Origin: a virus
Virus record (IMG/VR): IMGVR_UViG_3300050343_000122
Span: 49,503 to 113,502 of that record
Length of the DNA: 64,000 nucleotides
Strand: one strand, 5' to 3'
Shown: positions 50,560 to 61,600 of the stretch, one piece after another
Position numbering within the stretch: position 1 is the first letter of the stretch
How the letters are laid out: every line of letters starts with the position of its first letter
Position numbers and translations under genes: made by a program
Notes under the pieces: model-generated
Told to the model about the DNA's origin: nothing
The model's database searches: none
Seen by the model: only the letters and a program-made list of their open reading frames with translations

Positions 50560-51164
50560 ACGATATCGTTTGATTCTAGTAAGGTGTATGAAAACTTATT
50601 ACCCCATATATCCGCAGCTTTCTTGCAGATACCTAGGAATTCGTTCCAGTCTTCGTTAGAAGCAATCACTTGACACCCTGCAGACCATTTGTCTACACGC
50701 CAAGATCTACCACCTTTTTTAGCTGTAGCCCTGTGTATGTTTATACCGAACATTCCTTCGTGTACATGTTCTTCTGTAAGATCATACACGTGGTCTTTGT
50801 TCTTGTCTCTATACACCTTAACAGGGGCTCTTTGACATAGAGCATCATATTTACCTTGATGCTTGTTAATCTTGTATGCACCTCTGTATTGCCCAGGCTT
50901 GAGCACAGCTACACCTTTTTCATTAAGAAGGTTGGCCATCCAATGTGTACCTGGATCTGTTGTACTTTTATAACAGTGCATCTTCCATTCACCTTCTTCT
51001 TTATAAGAGATGGTGATGCAATCATCAAAAGCATTTGTCACTCTGTTCTTTGTTGCAGAGTTTCTTACGCCTACAATATTCACATCATAATCACCACCAT
51101 CGAAATACTTGTATCCGCAGGTAATCATTGCATCTTCTATTTGTTGTCTGGTGTAACAAGACAT
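50556..51164 (-). CDS. Endolysin candidate of L,D-transpeptidase (YkuD-like) fold
   Basis: A 202-residue protein without signal peptide. The catalytic pattern is His144 in FGINIHRA, 16 residues, then Ser161-Ala-Gly-Cys164-Gln, equivalent to H-x(14-17)-[S/T]-x-G-C of L,D-transpeptidase/carboxypeptidase domains. The usual Arg/Asn after Cys is Gln-Val. The N-terminal part (about 1-110) is a separate domain with VLKPGQYRGAYKINKHQG. It lies between the holin-like and spanin-like genes, so cell-wall cleavage at lysis is the likely job. Confidence 0.7.
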   Translation of the reverse strand: MSCYTRQQIEDAMITCGYKYFDGGDYDVNIVGVRNSATKNRVTNAFDDCITISYKEEGEWKMHCYKSTTDPGTHWMANLLNEKGVAVLKPGQYRGAYKINKHQGKYDALCQRAPVKVYRDKNKDHVYDLTEEHVHEGMFGINIHRATAKKGGRSWRVDKWSAGCQVIASNEDWNEFLGICKKAADIWGNKFSYTLLESNDIV

Positions 51165-51183
51165 AGGCTACAATATAATGTTT

Positions 51184-51414
51184 TTAATTCTTATTGCCAA
51201 ATGTTTTTTCTATTCCGGATATACCGAAACATCCGAGCGTAACAATTACAAAGGCATCATAAACAAATTCATTTATAACCAGGTCTCTCCCAATCACACC
51301 ACTGACTAAATCAGCAATCATAACAATACACATAATAAGGAACGAGATAAAGCCTACTATAGACTTCTCATTCCATGTATTGTCATCTTTGAATATGTTC
51401 TTCCAGCTGTTCAT
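51184..51414 (-). CDS. Holin candidate, 76 aa
   Basis: Two hydrophobic helices (about 20-41 and 52-69) with short polar ends, a charged N-terminus (NSWKNIFKDDNTWNEKS) and Lys at the C-terminus. This class-II-holin-like layout directly precedes the lysin. Its ATG abuts the stop of the CDGSH mini-gene (TAAATG), so both are probably co-translated. Confidence 0.6.
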   Translation of the reverse strand: MNSWKNIFKDDNTWNEKSIVGFISFLIMCIVMIADLVSGVIGRDLVINEFVYDAFVIVTLGCFGISGIEKTFGNKN

Positions 51415-51522
51415 TTAACACTGTTCTAAATGCGAACCATCACAGTTTCCTTCAGGATCTTGTGTGTGTCCGCATGTGCATGTTCCAACTTTACCTGTTA
51501 ATATATCTTCTATTGTTTTCAT
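51415..51522 (-). CDS. 35-residue CDGSH-type mini-protein
   Basis: A complete 35-residue ORF whose stop touches the holin ATG and whose ATG overlaps the preceding stop (ATGA). It contains Cys15-Thr-Cys17-Gly-His-Thr, then a Pro, then Cys27-Asp-Gly-Ser-His31. This is the 3-Cys-1-His set of the CDGSH [2Fe-2S] domain (CxC...CDGSH), with one more residue than usual between Thr and the third Cys and a shifted Pro. The whole domain is reduced to about 25 residues. It lies inside the lysis cassette. Iron-sulfur binding is inferred from the motif; zinc binding is the alternative. Confidence 0.7.
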   Translation of the reverse strand: MKTIEDILTGKVGTCTCGHTQDPEGNCDGSHLEQC

Positions 51523-51713
51523 ATTTTTGATTTTATTGCAGACTTCAATAAGTCCCAATTTTTATGTGCAAAAATTCCGAAGGCTACGCCAGCCCAAATC
51601 TTAAAGCCGAATATCCAAAGACCAATACCGACCAATAGGCCAGCAGCTCCTTCAATACCGTTTCCGATTATCCAATCTTTTATTGTGTTTACTACTTTTT
51701 TTATTTTACTCAT
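51519..51713 (-). CDS. Small membrane protein of the lysis cassette, 64 aa
   Basis: Residues 15-50 are hydrophobic with Gly-rich segments (GAAGLLVGIGLWIFGFKIW), giving one long or two short membrane helices. Starts with a basic helix (SKIKKVVNTIKDW). ATGA overlaps link it to the genes on both sides. Possible holin or antiholin. Confidence 0.55.
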   Translation of the reverse strand: MSKIKKVVNTIKDWIIGNGIEGAAGLLVGIGLWIFGFKIWAGVAFGIFAHKNWDLLKSAIKSKI

Positions 51714-51994
51714 CTTTCTATTGTTAGTTCGTAAATACGTTGTTCTAGCTGCTCCACTTTCTTAAGAATAAGTTCTACATCCCCTTGGGTATCCATTATA
51801 GCTGCTCGAAGCAGTTCATCTTTAAGATCATACTCCACTTGAGTTATGATGGGTTTTGGTTCCTGCATAGCAACTGCTATTTCAGACTTTAAAGATATGT
51901 ACACTGTTGTTAGTGATACTGCAAATGATATAAGGATTCCTATTGTTTTGAAATCTGTTGTGACCTTAGTGGTTTCACTTATGTTTTTACTCAT
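51710..51994 (-). CDS. Membrane-anchored coiled-coil protein, first lysis-operon gene, 94 aa
   Basis: I take the start at 51994 (MSKNISETTKVTT), because the longer frame runs back through the promoter at 52109-52139. One membrane helix (about 14-32: FKTIGILISFAVSLTTVYI), then a helical heptad region (LILKKVEQLEQRIYELTIER). Probable inner-membrane protein with a periplasmic or cytoplasmic coiled coil; antiholin or spanin-accessory roles are possible. Overlaps the next gene by 4 bases. Confidence 0.55.
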   Translation of the reverse strand: MSKNISETTKVTTDFKTIGILISFAVSLTTVYISLKSEIAVAMQEPKPIITQVEYDLKDELLRAAIMDTQGDVELILKKVEQLEQRIYELTIER

Positions 51995-52108
51995 GATTTT
52001 CCTTTTTAGGGATAAGAGGTTAATGATACAATTGGATGTTTGTACCCTTCTTAGAATTATTTGAATTGAAGTTGGTTTATAACGCCTGTAGTATGTGTAG
52101 CGTATAAA

Positions 52109-52139
52109 CAAATATACAAAAGGTATCTCAATCACCAAA
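52109..52139 (-). promoter_or_regulatory. Promoter of the lysis/late operon 2
   Basis: Minus strand: TTTG (52139-52136), 19 bases, then TATATTTG (52116-52109), a near-ideal Bacteroidota promoter. Transcription would start about 110 bases before the ATG at 51994, giving an A/T-rich leader. Confidence 0.65.
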
Positions 52140-52155
52140 CATTTGATTCAAATAA

Positions 52156-52187
52156 TTTGCTTAATATAGCATAAAACTTTACTTTTG
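52156..52187 (+). promoter_or_regulatory. Promoter of the glycosyltransferase fusion gene
   Basis: TTTG (52156-52159), 20 bases, then TACTTTTG (52180-52187): a good match to TTTG...TAnnTTTG, about 17 bases before the ATG at 52205. Divergent from the lysis promoter 17 bases away, so a shared regulator could control both. Confidence 0.65.
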
Positions 52188-52204
52188 AACTAAAATCAAC
52201 AGAT

Positions 52205-55200
52205 ATGCCACATAGTTACGACTTCTTTAAACAACAAGTAAAGGATTGGATCATACAACATGTTCCTAAACATAAAAGAATTCTAGATGTTGGACCTGGT
52301 ATAGGTACATATTCTAAACTAATTAGAGATCATGGATACAGAATCGATGCTGTAGAAATCTTTGCACCATATATAGAAAAGTATGACTTGATCAGTCAGT
52401 ATGATAATGTATTTGTAGGTGATATCTGTAAGTTTGACTTCAAAGATTATGACTTTATTATCTTAGGAGATGTTCTAGAACACTTACATGTAGAAGACGC
52501 TGTTGATCTATACAATAGGATGATAGAACAAGATAAAGAAGTATTAGTTGCGGTACCATGGGAAATGGAACAGGGTGAACATGAAGGTAATATTTATGAA
52601 ACACACCATCAAACAGATCTTACTCCACCGGTATTAAGAAGCAGATATCCAAAATTGAAACTATTATTTAAGAATGAATATTATGGTTACTATTATAAAT
52701 TAAATCGTAAGTGGGAAAAAGCATATGTGCTCTATGCAAATTCTGCATACTACGATACAGTATGTGCAGCTGTTAAATCAATTAAAGCTTTTAGTAACAT
52801 ACCGATAATCGTTTACTTACTAAATGATGAAAGAACTGTACCAGGTGCTATTGTAGAGAATTGGAAGCATGAGGAGTTAAGTGTAGAACAAAGTGAGTAC
52901 ATAGATAGAAACAACAGTGATATATATAAGTTACTTATACAAAGACCATCTATAGTTAAGCACGCACTAAACAAGTACGCAAAGACAATAGCATATATTG
53001 ATTCAGACAGTGTAGTAACTTCATATATAGATAACATATTTAACTACATGCCTGAAGATTCTTCTTATCCCTATTTTACAAAAGGTATATATGACTACCT
53101 GTTTATAAATGGTAGAGGTGGTGTAGAAACTAGAGAGGAGTTACATAAAAGTTTAGAACATCCAGCTTGTGAATTATTTGGTGTAGACCAGTCTGTTCGA
53201 TCGAAATATCATCAAACAGGATTTTTTACAGCAGGACAATCATGTTTTGATTTCCTTGATGAGTGGGAGTGGATGTGTAACCATCCTAAGGTTTTAAGTA
53301 ATCCACAGTACTATGCTCCTTACCATGAAGAAACTATAGCTAACGTTCTTTTGTGGAAGAATGATGTACATGAGGGTTTACCTTATATGTATATAAACTA
53401 CACAGGACATATAGATGTTGATGACTTACCTTTTACTGGTGAGGATAATTATTTATCAGAGTGGGTGAGATTACCTAAGGTTAAAGAAGAACTACTTGTA
53501 CTACATGGAGAGAAGAGACCTGAGTACATGTTAGAGGTTCTAAACTCTAGAAAGAAAAAGATATTATTTTTAGCTCCACACCTGTCTACAGGAGGTATGC
53601 CTGCATTCTTACTTAAGAGAATAGTTGCATTGAAAGAAACCTATGAAATATATGTAGTGGAGTTTCAGAATTATAGTAATGAGTATGTAGTTCAGAAGAA
53701 CAAAATAAAAGAGCTGGCAGATCACTTCTATACATTAGAAGAAGATAAGCACGAACTAATGAGAATCATTAGAGGGAATCGTATTGATTTAGTACACATA
53801 GATGAAATGTCTGAACACATGGGTGATGACACTGTAATAAAGGACTTATATTGTAACTGTAGATCTTGGAGAATAATAGAAACATGTCACAACATATCAT
53901 TTAAACCAGAAGAAAAAGTTTATAATCCTGATGCTTATGCATTTTGCACACCTTATCATATGTCTACATTTAAAGATACTCCAACACCTATTAAAAAGGT
54001 ATTGGAATTTCCTATAGATGAGTTGTCTGCAAATAAACTAAGTGCTATGACACAGCTAGGTTTAGATCCTATCAAGAAGCATGTGGTTAATATAGGGTTA
54101 TGGACACGTGGTAAAAACCAAGGAGAAGGTGTAGAGTTAGCTAGACAGTTACCAGGAGTACATTTTCACTTTGTTGGTAATCAAGCTGTTAACTTTAAAG
54201 ACTATTGGGAACCAATCATGGAAGATATTCCTAACAATGTATTTGTTCACGGTGAAAGAAATGATACACACTTATGGTTAGAAGCAGCTGATGTTTTTAT
54301 GTTCAATTCTACATGGGAGTGCAACCCTCTTGTACTTAGAGAGGCTATTAGTTATGGGCTACCTATACTTGCTAGGAACTTACCGCAGTATGAAGACATG
54401 TTCACTTCGTATATCACTGATTTAGATCCTATTAAAATGAAAGATCAGTTAAAGACTTTATTAAAAGATGCGTGTAATTACATTGTACCTACCGACAATA
54501 CATTACAAGACTTTGCCTCTAATCATGTTGAACTGTATACAGAAACATTAAGTACACCTAAATTTAAAAACTCTTCTCCATCAGATTTTACTATCTATCG
54601 TGACTTTGCTCTAGGACCCTATATAGATATACGAGGAAATAGCAAAAGTGAATTCAAAGTGGAAATATATGATGAGGAGAAACTGGTATATAACAGTGTA
54701 CTGGGAGTAAATAACTGGTGCAAACTTGACAAAAGCTACTATGTTAATTGGAGAACTTCAATATATAAAGATGATCTACTTATATTAGATGACAAGTTAA
54801 ATCTAGAAGGACGAAGAGTTTATATTGCATTTGAAAGTTCTTCTCTCGGAGATACAATTGCATGGATTCCTTATGCTTTAGAGTTTCAAAAGAAACACAA
54901 CTGTAATGTAGTAGTTAGTACATTTAAAAACTTTTTATTTGAAGATGTGTATCCTGAGCTTGAGTTTATAAAACCTGGAGAAAGTCCTGGAGATATCTAT
55001 GCTAGGTATAACATAGGCTGGTTCTATGATTCTAATAAAGAACCTGTTCTTCCTAATACAATACCTCTGCAACAAGCTGCATCTAATATATTAGGATTGG
55101 AGTATGAAGAAATTGTGCCGAGAATAAAAAAAGATTTTGGGAACCCTTGTGGAATGAAAGATAATTATCAAGTTCCAGGAAAGTATGTAACTATAGCTAC

Positions 55201-55654
55201 TAACTCTACAGCTGGTTGTAAATTTTGGACTAGAGAAGGATGGCAGGAAGTTATAGACTTTCTCTACTCTCAAGGATATAAAGTAATTAATACATCTATA
55301 GAAGATAACCCTTTCAATAATTGTGAGAAAATAGTAGACACTAATATAGAGTATACAATTGATTGTATAAGACAGAGTGAGTTCTTTATAGGACTATCTA
55401 GTGGGCTTAGTTGGTTAGCGTGGGCTTTAGGTAAACCTGTTGTAATGATATCAAACTTTACAGAAGCTAATCATGAGTTTTCATGTATACGAGTAACAAA
55501 TACCAATGTCTGCCATGGTTGTTGGAACGATCCACAATACACATTTGATAAAGGTGATTGGAATTGGTGTCCTGTACACAAGGGTACTGATAGACAATTT
55601 GAATGTCACAAATCTATTACTCCAAAAGATGTTATAAATGTATTACCTGTTTAA
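52205..55654 (+). CDS. Methyltransferase + two glycosyltransferase domains + TibC/AAH-type O-heptosyltransferase fusion
   Basis: A 1149-residue cytosolic enzyme of four domains. (1) Residues 1-150: SAM methyltransferase, RILDVGPGIGTYSKLI and ILGDVLEHLH. (2) About 170-440: GT-A domain with YVLYANSAYYD and IAYIDSDSV (DxD, about 264). (3) About 448-780: GT4-type GT-B domain, ILFLAPHLSTGGMP, GLWTRGKNQGEG and the nucleotide-sugar motif WECNPLVLREA (about 702). (4) About 785-1149: TibC/AAH-like transferase, SLGDTIAW (about 878), GLSSGLSWLAWALGKPV and the iron-finger cysteines CHGCWND, DWNWCPVHKG and FECHKSI (about 1102-1135). Bacterial relatives of (4) add heptose to Ser/Thr repeats of autotransporters. 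The stop overlaps that of the convergent GTS-repeat fibre gene, a likely acceptor. Acceptor and donor sugar are inference. Confidence 0.85.
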   Translation: MPHSYDFFKQQVKDWIIQHVPKHKRILDVGPGIGTYSKLIRDHGYRIDAVEIFAPYIEKYDLISQYDNVFVGDICKFDFKDYDFIILGDVLEHLHVEDAVDLYNRMIEQDKEVLVAVPWEMEQGEHEGNIYETHHQTDLTPPVLRSRYPKLKLLFKNEYYGYYYKLNRKWEKAYVLYANSAYYDTVCAAVKSIKAFSNIPIIVYLLNDERTVPGAIVENWKHEELSVEQSEYIDRNNSDIYKLLIQRPSIVKHALNKYAKTIAYIDSDSVVTSYIDNIFNYMPEDSSYPYFTKGIYDYLFINGRGGVETREELHKSLEHPACELFGVDQSVRSKYHQTGFFTAGQSCFDFLDEWEWMCNHPKVLSNPQYYAPYHEETIANVLLWKNDVHEGLPYMYINYTGHIDVDDLPFTGEDNYLSEWVRLPKVKEELLVLHGEKRPEYMLEVLNSRKKKILFLAPHLSTGGMPAFLLKRIVALKETYEIYVVEFQNYSNEYVVQKNKIKELADHFYTLEEDKHELMRIIRGNRIDLVHIDEMSEHMGDDTVIKDLYCNCRSWRIIETCHNISFKPEEKVYNPDAYAFCTPYHMSTFKDTPTPIKKVLEFPIDELSANKLSAMTQLGLDPIKKHVVNIGLWTRGKNQGEGVELARQLPGVHFHFVGNQAVNFKDYWEPIMEDIPNNVFVHGERNDTHLWLEAADVFMFNSTWECNPLVLREAISYGLPILARNLPQYEDMFTSYITDLDPIKMKDQLKTLLKDACNYIVPTDNTLQDFASNHVELYTETLSTPKFKNSSPSDFTIYRDFALGPYIDIRGNSKSEFKVEIYDEEKLVYNSVLGVNNWCKLDKSYYVNWRTSIYKDDLLILDDKLNLEGRRVYIAFESSSLGDTIAWIPYALEFQKKHNCNVVVSTFKNFLFEDVYPELEFIKPGESPGDIYARYNIGWFYDSNKEPVLPNTIPLQQAASNILGLEYEEIVPRIKKDFGNPCGMKDNYQVPGKYVTIATNSTAGCKFWTREGWQEVIDFLYSQGYKVINTSIEDNPFNNCEKIVDTNIEYTIDCIRQSEFFIGLSSGLSWLAWALGKPVVMISNFTEANHEFSCIRVTNTNVCHGCWNDPQYTFDKGDWNWCPVHKGTDRQFECHKSITPKDVINVLPV

Positions 55655-58600
55655 GTATAAAAACAAGGAATAGCTCTAGATGTCTTTATATCATTAGTAA
55701 ACGTGGCTGTATAAGAACCGTCTTTTGTATACTCAAAGTTTTGCCCAGATCTTCTAAATCTATATGTACCTGTTGATAAATTAGCAGGTGAAGTAAGTGA
55801 AGTGTTACTATATAACTGAGTTACATATTTAGGCATCCACTCTTTAGCATATACTGTTGTAGGCATAGCAGATCCACAACCTGCTCCAACAAGAGAAATT
55901 TTATATTCATAGAATGCTGCAGTAGGTGCTGCATCATCAGTGTCTAGACCAAAGACATCATTAGTTGTCTGTGGAGTAGTACATGATGAATAGGCAAGAA
56001 TAGGCCCATACAATGCACCCATTGTTATTCTATATTCTCCTGGATTATCAAATATAAAATATTGAGTTCCAATTTGGCCAGTTCCTGTAGGGAAATTTGC
56101 TGCATTAAATACACGAAGTAATCCATTACCACTAGTGTTTTCTGATGTCATACCACCGTAAACAGCATTCCATGTAGCTCCTGGTCTACATATGTCTCCA
56201 AAAATATCTACAGCTCTATTCCAATTTTGAGTATTGTTTGCTCTATACATTACAGCACAGTTTTGATCTATGTACTGTTGAGCACCTCCTGTTTGTCCTT
56301 TCTCCATACTAAATGCAACATAGAAAGATCCTTGGGTTAGTCTTCCTACACCTGAATCTTGAAGTAATTCTCTACCAAATGTAAACTGCTGATATTGATT
56401 AGGTGGGTTGTTAACTGTACATTTTAAATCAGATCTAGAACCATTATCAGATGTAGTTAAAGAACTTCCATATATATAAGCATTAGGTATACCATAATTA
56501 TTAGCCCCATCTAGATTTGTTAAAGAGTCTGCAAAGTATATTCTTTGTCCATCTCCATCAAAGTTACCATTACTACTATATGTAAATCTTGTACCTGGAC
56601 TTGGATTTAAAACTGTCGTACTAGTGGTTGTAGTTGTAGGATCAGGACACTCAGTAATTCTTATCTTCATATCACCATTATCGTGATATAATCCATATAA
56701 TGGTATCCCAGCTTGAGCAGCTGCACAGTCATTAGCATAGTTATGATGTTCACCAACTTCAGGTAATATAACACAACTCTCTACATTTGATACTGCACCC
56801 ACATTTGGAATTCCTCCTATGGTTCCTCTCTTTGTAACAATGATAGCATTTCTTCGAGCATTAGCAAAGTTACCATAACCTGCACCTAACATAAATGTAG
56901 CAGGCATATAGTTAGAAGTATAGTTTACATTATCTCTATCATTATATGAGCCTACTAAAACTATATCAGATGATGTAGTAGTAGTATCGGAAGCTCCTTG
57001 TGTACTGTTCGGATTTACTTTTAGGTTTCTTCCTATTCCGACTGATTCCGATTTAAAAATATCTATAAGTCTTCCTAGTCCTCCGGAATTGGAAACCGCT
57101 GAAGAAGTGGTGGCTCCTATAACAACATCTCTACCAATTGCAAAATTATTATTACTACTAGAATTTGAAATCTCATTACTTGTTCCTGAAGTTATATGAT
57201 TAGTTCCTTGTATGCTATTACTGGTACCTACTACTAGAGATCTAGTGGTTGTAGAATTCACAGTATTGGTTCTTCCTGATATAATAGTCTCGCTAGCACC
57301 TCCAGTATTTCCATATCCACTAATTATATTATGTGAACCACCAACTGCGTTGTTGTAACCTCCAATAATATTACCAGCGTTGTTGAGTGATGCAGTTGTG
57401 GTTGTTTTATTTAGTTCTCCTACTACTAAACTATTATTTACATTTAGTCCTCCCCAACCACCAGCAGAAGTTCTACCATTTCTTCTTCCTCCAATGATAT
57501 TATTAATTCCATTTATAAAGTAGAAGTTAGTTCCCACCCCTGGAACGATCTCATCTAAAGCATGTAAATCTCCTACCACTAAACTATGTTCCATGTTTAT
57601 GTTGGACTCGTTTGATGATATTATATTATAATCTGAATATATAGTTACTCCAGAATTTTCTGTATCACCTACGAAGTTCTTGAACCCATTGATGATTCCA
57701 CCTTCCATACCAGTTCCAAGACCCACAAAGTTTTGTCTACCTCCGACTGTAACATAGCTTACATCTCCATTAATACCGTTGTCTCTACCACCTATAAGGT
57801 TAGCAAATCCCATTGCAGTAGTATTAGAGGCACCAAAGTCATTACCGTATCCATAAATAAGAGTACCGTAACTATTAGAATTACTACCACTCTTTTTAAT
57901 AGTGTTATTAAATCCTCCAATACTAACAGTGTTAACATTTGATATGACGTTACCAGCACCCCACATTATATTGTTATTACCGTCTAATTTGTTATTACTA
58001 CCACTAACAAGAGCATTAGCTGCATCTCCATCTGTTGTATGAGCAATTCCTCCAATCATAGATCTTACGATCTTATGAGTTATAATGTTGTTTTGTCCTG
58101 ATAGAACAGTATTTATAATTGTACCAGTGTTAGGACTTGTTTTATTAACAGTGTTGGTTGTACCCACTACAAGTGAGGCTGTGTTTACAAAGTTAGTTTG
58201 TGTACCATTTACCTCATTACCTTGTCCTACAACAAGCATTTTATCTCCTGTAAGATTGTTGTTAAATCCAACAATACCTAAGTTACTTGATGTTGCATCT
58301 CCTACTACATTTTCACTACCACAGATCAATGCTGATCCGTCATACGTTGTAGCATATATATTAGATACATATGTAGTTGAATCTTCGTAAGGAGACACTT
58401 CAAGTCTTGGTGTAATTCGCGTTACGTAATGTGTACCGTTACCTGGTTGTGTGATTCTTATACCCTCTGTTATATATGTAAAGTTAGTAGTAGTATAAGT
58501 TGCACCTATCTTTATTATATCATTATCTAAAACTTCTAATGCAAAATTAGTGTTAGTTAAAGCAGATGCTTGATCAGGGTACAAATAACTTTCACCGACT

Positions 58601-61600
58601 ACATGTAATCTATAGTTAGGAATCTTTGTACCTACACCTAAATAACTATTGTCATTATCCCACCAGTGATTATTATTTCCAGCTATTACTGTTGTTACAG
58701 CATCATCATCACCAGTCCAGAATGCAACTTGTCCATCTGCAATACCAGAACCAGAAACTTGAAGGGCAGGAGTAGAGCCAGATGTACCATCAGCACCACT
58801 TGAGCCACTTGAACCACTTGAACCAGATGTACCAGAGGTACCTGATGTACCAGAGGTACCAGAAGTTCCTGAAGTTCCGTTATTTGTAAATATAAATGCA
58901 CACAGATCACCATCTACAATCACCCCACTACTGTTGTTTTCAGATGCAGTGGTAGTACAACTAAGAATCCTTGTATTGAGACCATAAGGACTATTACCAG
59001 TAACATTAAGTGTTATAAACTCTTCTACATCTGCAAGGTTTGTAATTCTTAATTGTGCATCTCCTCCTGCACTTTGAATATCTTCCAGTAGGTTAAGAAT
59101 AGTTGCTCCATTTGAATCTGTCGTACTAACAGTTAAATATGTTATATTACCAGCTAGACTATTGCTTGATCCTAATTGAAACTCACCTGAAGCTTGACTA
59201 TTTGGTGAACCTGTAATGTATCCATCAAACTCTGAAGTAAATAAGAAACCGGTAGATATACCTGAGGTACCAGGACTACCTGGACTACCACTATTACCAG
59301 AGGTTCCACTACTACCAGAGGTTCCACTTGTACCAGATGTACCACTTGTACCGCTCGTACCAGATGTTCCTGTTGTACCGCTAGTACCAGACGTACCATC
59401 ATTACCAGAAGAACCACTTGTTCCTGAAGTTCCATCTATCCCAGTAGTACCACTACTACCAGAGGTACCGGACGTACCAGATGTGCCATCATCACCACTG
59501 GATCCAGATGTACCTGACGTTCCAGTATTACCTGAAGTTCCTGACGTTCCAGTTGTTCCTGATGTACCACTTGTACCATCGTCACCAGAACTACCTGATG
59601 TACCAGCTGTTCCTGATGTACCAGTGGTACCACTCGTTCCGCTTGTTCCATTTTCTCCATCTTCTCCTGAAGTTCCACTTGTACCTGACGATCCAGCTGT
59701 TCCACTTGTACCACTAGTACCACTATCTCCACTGCTACCAGATGTTCCTGAGGTTCCATCTTCACCAGTTGTACCAGAGGTACCACTAGTTCCACTTGTA
59801 CCATCATCACCACTCGTGCCTGATGTTCCATCATCACCACTAGTACCTGACGTACCGGTTGTTCCTGAAGAGCCACTACTTCCAGCTGTACCAGAAGAGC
59901 CACTACTTCCATCACCACCAGAGCTTCCACTTGTTCCACTTGTACCTGATGAGCCACTTTCTCCACTAGTTCCAGAAGTTCCACTGGTACCACTTGTACC
60001 AGATGTACCATCTTCACCTGTTGTTCCGCTAGTTCCTGATGTTCCAGTTGTTCCAGAACTTCCACTAGTTCCGGATGTACCAGAGGTACCAGTTTCTCCA
60101 CTTGTTCCACTGGTTCCAGATGTACCTGATGTACCACTCGATCCACTATTACCAGAGCTTCCTGAAGTACCAGAGGTTCCGGATGTACCAGAACTACCGT
60201 CAACACCAGGATCTCCTTTATCACCTGTAGTTGCAAAGCACATCAATACATCATCACCATTGCTAAATATTACTCCTGTTCCTTGTGATGATGCTACAGC
60301 ACTTATATTTATTGTCCACCAACCAGAATTATTAGTTAAATCTGATATAGCAAATAATATAAAGTCAGCAGTGTTGAATTTTTCTGATATTCTAACATGT
60401 CCTTTTACAGCTGAAGTTGAACTGTCAATTGCTTGTAAGAAGGAATTAATAGAGTCTCCATTATCATCTAAGACGTCTATATACATAGCACTAGCACCTG
60501 CTTGGTCTTGGTTATTACTTAACCTTACCTTACCTGTTCCTGGATCACTAGAGCCAGTTGAGATATCAAATGTATAGTCAAAACATGCACCACCAAAGTT
60601 ACCATCTGAACCAGATGTACCTGCACTACCAGAACTACCTGACGTTCCAGATGTTCCACTACTACCACTGTCTCCACTAGAACCACTAGTTCCAGATGTA
60701 CCGCTGGTTCCTGAACTACCAGAGTCTCCTGAAGATCCACTACTTCCTGATGTACCACTTGTACCTGAGCTTCCACTGTTTCCACTAGATCCGCTAGATC
60801 CACTTGTACCGTCTATACCACTTGTACCTGTAGTTCCTGCAGTACCACTAGTCCCTGAAGTACCATCCTCTCCACTAGAGCCACTACTTCCTGCAGTACC
60901 ACTACTTCCACTTGTACCATCTTCTCCGCTAGAACCACTTGTTCCAGATGTTCCACTAGTTCCGTCTATACCACTAGACCCTGAAGTACCTGTTGTTCCA
61001 GATGTACCACTAGTTCCATCTTCACCGGTTGTTCCTGATGTTCCTGATGATCCACTAGTTCCACTAGTTCCATTTTCTCCATCAGTTCCTGAACTACCAC
61101 TAGTACCGGATGTTCCACTAGTACCACTAGTTGCACTGGTTCCTGAAGTTCCTGTTGTACCTGATGTTCCATTACTACCATCTTCACCACTTGTTCCACT
61201 TGTACCGGTAGTACCGCTAGTTCCTGATGTACCATCTTCTCCAGATGTTCCACTCGTGCCACTTGTAGCAGATGTTCCAGAGGTACCACTGCTTCCGTCT
61301 GCTGCAGATGTACCAGAGCTACCTGAACTTCCGGATGTACCAGAAGTTCCAGAGGTACCAGATGTTCCACTGCTACCAGAACATAATCCATTAATCCCTA
61401 CAGATCCACTAGCGTCAAATCTAGGTAAATCTTTAGAACACACATCGATTGCATTTCCTTCGGATATAGTAATAGATTGAGATACGTTTGCACAGTCTGT
61501 ATATGATGCATCACAATCACCTCCACCATTTGGACATGATAGGTTATAGCTTATACAGCTACCACCAGATGAACCGGAAGTACCACTTGTACCACCTGAT

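Noticed and set aside
52139-52139. Longer start for the lysis-operon gene at 52138
   Set aside because: The added 48 residues run through a near-ideal promoter (52109-52139) and are Tyr/Arg-rich with no domain. The ATG at 51994 is preferred.
59216-60577. Plus-strand ORF of 453 codons made of Val-Pro repeats (and similar ones at 61256, 61616, 62114, 63035)
   Set aside because: It is the mirror of the nine-base GTS-coding units of the giant fibre gene. Codon periodicity leaves the opposite strand open. No independent start context.
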